From the NCBI GenBank assembly GCA_037179515.1, contig JAXCGZ010001888.1:152501-216500 (forward strand): DNA of 64,000 bases. The letters run 5' to 3'. Source of the DNA: Halocaridina rubra (lineage: Eukaryota; Arthropoda; Malacostraca; Decapoda; Atyidae). The notes beneath the pieces are model-generated. The model had not been told where the DNA came from. It worked only from the letters and a program-made list of their open reading frames with translations, and did not search any database. Each line of letters begins with the position of its first letter. The first letter of the stretch is position 1. This document shows, in pieces, positions 18,301 to 64,000 of this stretch. The translations under genes and the position numbers were made by a program.

Positions 18301-21006
18301 GGATGTATTCAAGAACCAAAATCTTTTACTGCATAAATTAAATACCGAAAATGTTTGATCTTGACAGTGAAGAAGAATAAGCTGCACTTCCAAGAGAAAG
18401 GGAGACTGTCTTTAGGCACAGCCACTAAGGTTGGAGGTAACATTACTACACAAGATTCTAAATTAGGAAGCATTTCAATATATACAAGATTGTTTAGTAT
18501 GGTTAATTTTATTCCCTTATTTTATTGTTTTGTTGCTAGTATAGTCTTGCCAAATGTTAATTAGAGTACACAGAATTTTACAATTATACCATATTTATCT
18601 TTTCCCTTGTCACCTAACATCTGTGACAAAATTTCCAAATTTGCTCCCTCAGTATTAGGTACTGATCAAGATTCAAACCCTCCTCACTCAGGCTAGCAAT
18701 GTCAGAGCTGCTTAATGTTGCTGATGCCAATCCTCCCCAGTAATGACTAGGAACAAATTTTTAACATTGGGAGTTTAAGAACTAATCTACATTAGGTGCA
18801 ACAAGCTACTATATGCAAAAGTTTTTTTTTTTTTATATCTAAAGCAAATTGGTACCGCAAACACCCAGAGTAGTGAGTTGCTATGACCCACGCTTGATGA
18901 ATGACACAACAAGTATCTTACTATTTTCCATCCCGAGGGGCTACAAGGATACACTGGAGTAGATTGATAGTTTTTGTAAGGGTACCATACAGGGTATTTG
19001 TTACTTTAGTGTTATTTTTCAATACAGGTTCCCTAAGGATCCTCTTCATTGGACTAATCACATGCAAGTACTATTCAGTAATTTCCAGCCCAGGACTTCC
19101 AGTTCATATGTCCACTCTGTAGTCCTCAAATTTAACAGGCTATCCCTCCCAATATCTATACATTCTATTCTTAAAACTGTTCACTGTTTTTACACTAATG
19201 ATTTCTTCTAGTAAACCATTGCCTATAGTTGCTGTTTATATGCAAATGCTGTGGTATCTAATATATGGTCTCGCTCTCTGAACGTAAATCTTCTTAGTGT
19301 TAACCCACCCTCCTCGTCTTCCTATACTTTTGTCTCTCATCTTTACAAATCCTTCTGCATCATTATCATAAAGCTCACAAATTTATACATTTTTCTCATG
19401 CTACCTCTGTATCTTCTACAGCTTAATGGTGGTAATTTTAGCCATTTAAGTCTCTCTGAGTATGAGAGGATTGCCAATACGGGTAGCTGCTGTCTTTGAT
19501 CGGGGCGTACGACCCCCAGGCACAGATACAATAGCTTACAAGAGATTGTTTGCAGAGGAAAACAGATCCTAAATAATTAACATAAATACCAACCTAACTT
19601 ATTTCTATACAGTACTGATTGCAATACACTTTCTACCAGTATATATCCTGGCCATTTTTTTTTATTCAATCCAGGGTATTATTTTAGTTATGGGGATTAA
19701 TGGAATATGGCTTTGTTATATATAAATAGAATAATAGATCTCACTAAGACAATAATAATGAACCCCATATTTGCTCGGTGCCGCCTCTCAAAAATGAGGG
19801 GACGAATTTTAAAAATAAGCCATTTTGGTTTGTTGACAACATTTTTCCAAGTCTCTTGGAGTCGTGAACACTCACACATACTCACTAATAGGATTTTGTT
19901 TTTTTTAACTGTACTGACTGACACGTTGATGCGTTTCTTTACTGTTATTGGGCTGCACTGTGGGTTGACGTCATTTTAGTAAGCTAATAATTTGTAAGCT
20001 TTGTTTTCATGGGTCATCTTCAGCCAATCATGAACGTACTTCCTTAAAGCCAGATCTTCCTCTACATTTCTCTTTTTACTGATTTGTGTATCATGGCCGT
20101 AGGGCCGCCTAGGACTATTGTTTCTTCAAAATCAGAATAAGATGAGTGTACATTTTAACCATATATTTTATTGGTCACACCTGAACTAGACTGAAACGAC
20201 ATCGATCAAACCTCGTTAGAGAAACTGATGGCTGTTAGGGTCCATATGTTCCCCTAAGGGGGGTCTGGGGGCATAGCCCCCTGGCTAGGGAAAATACCCC
20301 TAAGGGGGTCCAGGGCGAAGCCCCGGCTAGGGAGGACGCGTTCCCCTAGATGGGGTTAGGTTAGGTCAGGTTAGGATACACCAAAAAGTTTTTTATCGAC
20401 ACTTTGTGAAATAAAGGTTTTTATGCTTCATTTCTGCAGCATATCACTCGTTTTTGCTTTCCCCACCTAACACCCCGATTCCCAACACTTCCCCCTATGA
20501 TCGTTAGGGGTAAGGACAGGGCATGGAAAGTCTACATCGAGTGTTTTGCACCAAAAATGGAGTTTAGAATCGTTTCTTTCACAATGAAAACTGTCGGAAA
20601 AATACAGTTTAGTTGTTAAAAGAGAATAATGCCCTTTGCGCAATCACAAAGCAACAGTAAGCAGCAAAGGCACTTTAGTTTCAGGAATGGTTTCGATACC
20701 CTAATCATACAGCAGTAACGAAGTTCTATTTTTTATATATGTTACCTTTACATATGGGAATCAAATACTTCTTGGGGGGTAATTATTACTTTCGCACTCC
20801 CGAGTGAAGTAAATATGAAATTTAAGAAAAACAAAAAAAACACGTTTCTTAGCTGGCGGTGATCTTAGCTAACCTAATGTCATGACATGTTTTCCATAAC
20901 TGCGGCAGGGTAATTAAACATATACCCTAGGTGATAATAAAAAAAATATATCATACTTGTAATAATTATCAGGCTCGAATATTTTCCAGATTTCCATCGA
21001 CGTCAT
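15180..21006 (-). CDS. EXOSC8: Exosome complex component RRP43 (EXOSC8), complete six-exon gene
   Basis: Spliced minus-strand gene with coding exons 20957-21006, 17321-17558, 16542-16649, 16147-16326, 15719-15766 and 15180-15395. All junctions are GT-AG and phases match (2,0,0,0,0). The exons sum to 840 nt, giving 279 aa plus stop, close to the 276 aa of the human protein. Seen: an N-terminal EPDNYY segment, NKRPDGRGLVDTR, the RNase PH core GSATVRIGHTAVMCGVKAE, VPNVEL, DGNLLDAALVSFMAALQNV and the C-terminal KSGGQLITHETL, in the order expected for RRP43. Known of the family: RRP43 is a non-catalytic RNase PH-fold subunit of the six-membered ring of the nuclear and cytoplasmic RNA exosome. It pairs with RRP46 and helps thread RNA towards the associated nucleases. 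The start is the only ATG in frame before the EPDNYY segment with an open 5' side; a second ATG lies three codons later. No obvious poly(A) signal was found close to the stop. It is divergent from the lipoprotein gene downstream. Confidence 0.93.
15719..15766 (-). CDS. EXOSC8: EXOSC8 coding exon 5
   Basis: 48-nt exon encoding AKPVSTTFTLWSEEIQ. The acceptor is TTAATTGCAG and the donor GTTAGTT, phase 0 to 0. It corresponds to the family segment HPVATSFAVFDDTL that precedes the IVDPT strand. Confidence 0.88.
16147..16326 (-). CDS. EXOSC8: EXOSC8 coding exon 4
   Basis: 180 nt, 60 codons, phase 0 at both ends. It encodes LAWCLYCDVVCLNYDGN, then LLDAALVSFMAALQNVKLPE, ending at SIPVILK. The acceptor is TTTTTAATAG and the donor GTAAGGTT. 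The YDGN-x-LDAA motif is diagnostic of RNase PH-fold exosome subunits. Confidence 0.95.
16542..16649 (-). CDS. EXOSC8: EXOSC8 coding exon 3
   Basis: 108 nt, 36 codons, phase 0 at both ends. It encodes AGPPGEKAMEASQFIKNV to LEELCIKSNK, which aligns with the family segment SGPPGEEAQ...EDLCISPGK. The acceptor is ATAATAG and the donor GTAAGAAC. Confidence 0.92.
17321..17558 (-). CDS. EXOSC8: EXOSC8 coding exon 2
   Basis: 238 nt: one base completing K17, then 79 codons from SFLEQNKRPDGRG to CCSPKFK. The acceptor reads TTTTCAAACAG and the donor GTATAAAG on the minus strand. It carries the N-terminal half of the RNase PH fold, including the conserved IGHTAVMCGVKAE strand-helix and FIVPNVEL. Confidence 0.95.
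19130..19531 (-). mobile_element. LINE C-terminal fragment in EXOSC8 intron 1
   Basis: The minus strand encodes QLPVLAILSYSERLKWLKL then PPLSCRRYRGSMRKMYKF. This matches the LINE pattern L-x-YDERL-x-x-LDLPSL-x-x-RR-x-RGD...VFKF of the CR1/jockey C-terminus. It is diverged from the CR1-like copies here, so probably an older or different family. Confidence 0.6.
19650..20400. repeat. Dispersed element with TTAGG-like units
   Basis: GGTATTATTTTAGTTATGGG (19671-19690) and the GC-rich CCCCGGCTAGGGAGGACGCG (20321-20340) with GGTTAGGTTAGGTCAGGTTA both recur, inverted and closer together, at 59100-59260. It lies in EXOSC8 intron 1. TTAGG is the arthropod telomere unit, but four loose copies do not make a telomeric array. 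Confidence 0.55.
20957..21006 (-). CDS. EXOSC8: EXOSC8 coding exon 1
   Basis: It encodes M1 to Y16 plus two bases of K17 (MTSMEIWKIFEPDNYY). The donor is GTATGA on the minus strand at 20956-20951. EPDNYYK followed by SFLEQ matches the family pattern VEP-x-x-YY-[RK]-x-FL-x-E. It is too short for ordinary ORF calling and was found by walking back from exon 2 with the required phase 2. Confidence 0.85.
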
Positions 21007-21333
21007 CTTTCGTGGTTATTGTGTTTGTTTACAATCTGAAATGAGCGTAAAGCACGAGTGGATAGCTGCAGTTCCTAAGTACTGTACCTTGATGAAAATA
21101 TATTTTGCTTACTGTACTTGCTCAAGATTTCCTCTTAATCCTTTTATTTTTTATATTGAGCTTTGATAACTTAACTTAATTTGGCGTAATATCTGGAAAG
21201 ATATTTAATATATTCTTTAATGTTATCGATTTTAATGAAAGAGGATTGCTTATCACGTGTGAACTTTTAATTGGAAAAGGCAGCCTCATATTGATGTTTT
21301 CTTCTTCTTACGTTGATTCCCAAGGCATTGAGG
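21007..21333. other. EXOSC8 upstream region
   Basis: 5' flank of EXOSC8. No TATA box or other clear promoter motif was seen on the minus strand. Confidence 0.4.
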
Positions 21334-21474
<141 letters not shown>

Positions 21475-21697
21475 GAGTTTTCATGCATAAGTAAAATCAA
21501 CCATTTCATCATGACGAGTAATGAAATACATCACTAATGTTATATTTGGTAAGTTAAAGTAAAAAAACGAGATACGTTCGAGAAGTGAAATATGAAATCA
21601 TAATGCAGGTCTATCTATTGGAGGGTGTCCTTGTGACGGAATATAAATAATATTTCAAATGAAGAATTTTAGGTCATCCCGATTTTTATATTAATGT

Positions 21698-22560
<863 letters not shown>

Positions 22561-22566
22561 GATGAA

Positions 22567-23070
22567 CTAAACTCTAATGTCAAACTTAGAAAACTTTTTC
22601 ATAATTTGTTTAATCATATTGTTATTTATAAAATAACACACCATCTCTGTAATGTCAAAAATACTATCACACCTGAACTCGTATAGACCCATACATTCCA
22701 TTATATAATGATACAGAGTATGAGATTTAACATGACTACATAATTCTCCCAAACTGTTTTCCTTGTTTGATGTCGGCTACCCCCCAATTAAAGGGGAAAC
22801 AGCCAAGATATATGTATGTATGTATAATTGACAAGGGATACCATCAGTTTCTTTAGCATATTGCCAGTAATATTTATATCCAAAACGTAGACTCATCATA
22901 AATGCATCATATTTGGGTGAAGCTTTGCCATATGAAAAATATGTATTATTCATAACTATATCATAATGTTTCATGCTTTTGCTACCATTGTACAAAATAG
23001 GGCGAGCATTATCCAATTCCCATTTTTTCCTAACTTTTACTACTTCAGATTTTATTATTTTAATGCTCAT
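22567..23070 (-). mobile_element. LINE C-terminal zinc-finger fragment, interrupted
   Basis: Two minus-strand frames form one protein segment: KKWELDNARPILYNGSKS to FGYKYYWQYAKETDGIPCQL, then CSHVKSHTLYHYIMECMGL and MVCYFINNNM. The Cx(n)C...HYxxxC spacing after an aromatic-rich segment resembles the cysteine-histidine motif at the C-terminus of jockey/CR1-type RT proteins. The frame is broken by the hairpin tail at 22751-22826. Confidence 0.5.
22751..22826 (+). repeat. Hairpin-tail insertion (GATGTCGGCTACCCCC... type)
   Basis: TGATGTCGGCTACCCCCCAA, AAAGGGGAAACAGCCAAG, then TATGTATGTATG, the same tail as 57505-57572. Only the tail is present, as for a severely 5'-truncated retroelement. It splits the surrounding LINE frame. 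Confidence 0.8.
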
Positions 23071-23489
23071 AGTAAAATCATATTCTGTGATTTCTTTTTG
23101 CTATTTGCAAATGACACAGCACTGGTGGCTAATTTGAGGATGTACTAAAGTATTTGGTGCCTTAGTTTGTTAGGGTGCGTGTGGTAATATAACTTTGCTT
23201 AATGTCTGAGTGAGTTCATTACCCTCTCTACTAGTGCAGAAATAAAGTTACTACCAAAATTAATCCACTTTCACCTCCTGGCCACAACTCAGTTCAGCTG
23301 AATACAATGAACTTAAGATTGACTCTACACAATCACCAACCACAACCTCTCTTTAAGTACAAGGAACAAACACTGACCTAACACCATCAGCACCCTCTAT
23401 CGTAAACACAGTCTGCGAGTTTTTCACTATTACTACATCATAGCTTGGGCATACAACCATAACTAAGACAAGCAACCATAACTACAGTG

Positions 23490-24175
23490 TGTGTGTGAAA
23501 AAGGAAGTTGAGAATGAATGTTGGTAATAGCAAGGTATTGAGATGTATGATGAGAATTTATGTTGGGAGACAATATGAAAGTGAATGAGGGGATGCCTCA
23601 GGAAATTAAGTTTTAAATCTCAGGGATTGTAGGTGGCAGGGAATGGATGAGTGAATGTGGAGGTAAGTCACAGAGGGAAGAATTCAAGTAAATGTTTAGG
23701 TGGGATAAAAAGATTGTGGGGAAATAGATATATAGGAATGAATGCAAAAGAGGAATGATTGTGTCAGTGGCAGTGTATTGAGCAGATACTTGGAATACAA
23801 GGGAAATTGAAAACGACAAAGTGAATGTAATGGAAATGAAGCATATGAGAAGTATGTTTGGTATATCTACAACAAATAGACTTAGAAATGAGGATATGAG
23901 ACAGATAATGGATGTTAAAATAAGGTAGTTGGATAAGTTAGAGCAGTGTTGAGACTGCTTTGACATATGGAAATAATGAGTGATGCACAACTAACAAAGA
24001 GTGTTGAATGCAAAAAGTAAATGGAGTAAGGCCAAAGTTTGACCTAGAAGGAAATGGATGGATAGATGGGGTAAAAGGGTATTTGATGCACGTGGTATGT
24101 CAGTGGAGCAGGAAAGAGAGAATGCAAGAGATAGGGATGAGGGGAGAAAGACTGTCTAATGCTGATGCAGGTCAA
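23490..24175 (+). mobile_element. LINE-2 C-terminal region, heavily decayed
   Basis: Readable islands VNVMEMKHMRSMFGISTTNR, LRNEDMRQIMDV, and KWMDRWGKRVFDARGMSVEQ align with the C-terminal region of the copy at 6191-7072, with stops and frameshifts between. No RT core remains. Confidence 0.75.
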
Positions 24176-24513
24176 AGGAATTTCTCGCACTTACAAGCTC
24201 TGTAAACTGGGATAGGTGGGTATGGGAGGATTACCACGTGATAAAGTAGTTGGAGTAAACCACCTGCAGCTGGTTTAGCCCATGGAAGGTAAACCACTAA
24301 CCCTGTGGATCACCAAAGCGAGGGAAAATGTGGAAACACTTTTCCCCCCAAGAGGAGTGCTAAAGGCATGATTGGCTTCTGGTAAATGTGTGCTTTGAAT
24401 CCGCCTCCACCTTGCAAAGGAAAATGCAACCATTGCTTATTTATGTATATGTTTATATTTATTTTTCTCATTTTATTACTTTTATTATTATTTTTTATTT
24501 ATGTAATATATAC
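24176..24513. other. LINE-2 3' flank, otherwise nothing recognised
   Basis: CTGCAGCTGGTTTAGCCC near 24267 resembles the 3' UTR of the other LINE-2 copy (near 6090). No other feature. Confidence 0.4.

Positions 24514-24608
<95 letters not shown>
24514..24608. repeat. (TA)n microsatellite
   Basis: About 95 bp of TA. Confidence 0.97.
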
Positions 24609-24609
<1 letters not shown>

Positions 24610-24611
24610 CC

Positions 24612-26021
<1,410 letters not shown>

Positions 26022-26160
26022 TATAAAATATGATCTCTGATGCATCAGAGAGATAATTATGGAATAAAACGATATTATTCTTTGATTTCGTGTTTAATTA
26101 GTGAGTAAAAAAGAGAAAGAATAAGACTTAAAAAGTGAGTTCTGATTCTGGAGGGCCGCC
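26022..26160 (+). promoter_or_regulatory. Candidate TATA core promoter and 5' leader of the lipoprotein gene
   Basis: TATAAAA at 26022-26028 is followed, 25 bp after its first T, by TCAGAG at 26045-26050, which resembles an arthropod initiator. That would leave a leader of about 114 nt before the ATG at 26161. The spacing is right, but the region is AT-rich and an upstream non-coding exon cannot be excluded. Confidence 0.35.
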
Positions 26161-63275
<37,115 letters not shown>

Positions 63276-63567
63276 GTAAGTAAAATTGATAATTGAATTT
63301 ACAAATATCTCTTGTAACTTTGTTTTCATGGAATGGATGTTGACATTGTGATCTTATGTATAAAGAAACACACTCAAGACATCATTGTATTACCATTAAA
63401 ATTTGTTAGTACCAAAAGATATAAAATCTCTATTGCAAATTTAATGTATACACGCTTACTTTATCACTCATTAATCTATTTAGATTTTGTTAGTGTATAA
63501 GTTTAAAAACCAGGATGACGCAGAATTGCTGGCATTTTTTTTTTATCTTTCTTCCTATCCATCCATA

Positions 63568-63640
63568 TACCAAAGCCATATTCCCCTTGTAATGGGGGTG
63601 GCTGAGTCAAAGAAAATACTTTGACTTAGTATGAATAATA
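63568..63640 (+). repeat. Dispersed repeat fragment (CCCCTTGTAATGGGGGTGGC)
   Basis: GTGGCTGAGTCAAAGAAAAT continues as in 45675 and 54250 but stops after about 70 bp. Confidence 0.65.
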
Positions 63641-63870
63641 CGGTGTTATTTTACAGTATATAATGTACTTCATATGACAGACAAAAAAAAAGTTATTGCT
63701 TTTCAAAGTTCCACAAACTTAGCCTTGTTGCTTTCCATTGATCCACTAGTTCTAGTTGTACTAAAAATTATGAATGCACTATGTATGGAGATTTAGTCTG
63801 TCACTTATTACCTGACAAGATGTTTTCCTTTGCAACATGGAGTGTTTGTCAACTAAAATTGCAAATCTCT

Positions 63871-64000
63871 CTATCTACCTTGGCTGTCTCCCCCAATTGG
63901 GGGGTAGCCTACATAAAAAAAAACAATAAGGGGATTACTTTGCTCTATGGGCAATGACGAGAGAGCTAGCGACCGTTCAGATGGCACTGCTGGAGTGCCA
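63871..64000 (-). mobile_element. LINE-2 3' tail, cut by the window edge
   Basis: Reverse complement of 43460-43597 almost base for base: CTACCTTGGCTGTCTCCCCC, AATAAGGGGATTACTTTGCT, GGGCAATGACGAGAGAGCTA, TCAGATGGCACTGCTGGAGT. It should continue into a LINE-2 body beyond 64000. Confidence 0.88.

Noticed and set aside
20351..20380. Telomeric (TTAGG)n array
   Set aside because: Only about four imperfect units inside a dispersed repeat.

Overview
The window is animal nuclear DNA, most likely from a decapod crustacean or a related arthropod. Three things point this way: GT-AG introns, very dense (TA)n, (AAT/ATT)n, (CT)n and (TGTA)n microsatellites, and several LINE families with arthropod-type (TTAGG-containing) dispersed repeats. 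The species cannot be named from sequence alone. Only two host genes can be supported, and both were assembled exon by exon with matching intron phases.

Host genes. (1) A complete EXOSC8/RRP43 exosome subunit gene lies on the minus strand (15180-21006). It has six coding exons, totals 840 nt, and encodes 279 aa. (2) The 5' part of a large lipid transfer protein gene (apolipophorin/vitellogenin/dLp superfamily) lies on the plus strand (26161 to at least 63275). Six exons encode a signal peptide and about 200 residues of the N-terminal lipoprotein domain. The gene runs off the right edge. Its first intron is about 27.5 kb and holds most of the mobile DNA of the window. The two genes are divergent, with start codons about 5.2 kb apart.

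Layout. 1-3350: microsatellites and one tRNA-derived SINE. 3350-11450: minus-strand LINEs, namely a broken CR1-like copy with a nested insertion, a broken copy of a second LINE family (called LINE-2 here), and a CR1-like copy with an uninterrupted 940-codon endonuclease/RT frame. 11450-15180: (TGTA)n/(TA)n, then unannotated DNA. 15180-21006: EXOSC8. 21007-26160: microsatellites, a LINE C-terminal fragment, a decayed LINE-2 and a palindromic tRNA-like repeat. 26161-53769: exon 1 and intron 1 of the lipoprotein gene. This intron contains SINEs, foldback repeats, a jockey-like LINE, a head-to-tail row of CR1-like copies, a LINE-2 with its 3' tail, an inverted tRNA-like tandem array, an 845-bp palindrome and a MITE-like element. 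53770-64000: exons 2 to 6 with more dispersed repeats. The window ends inside an inverted copy of the LINE-2 3' tail.

The most interesting unexplained structures are: tRNA-like repeats recurring as head-to-head palindromes at three loci; the 845-bp palindrome at 46021-46865; the 269-bp foldback element with a TTA duplication at 53212-53480; short dispersed elements sharing their 3' hairpin tail with LINE-2; and CR1-like copies repeatedly joined directly onto the 3' end of another copy. Function of the host genes is inferred from family resemblance. No database search was run.
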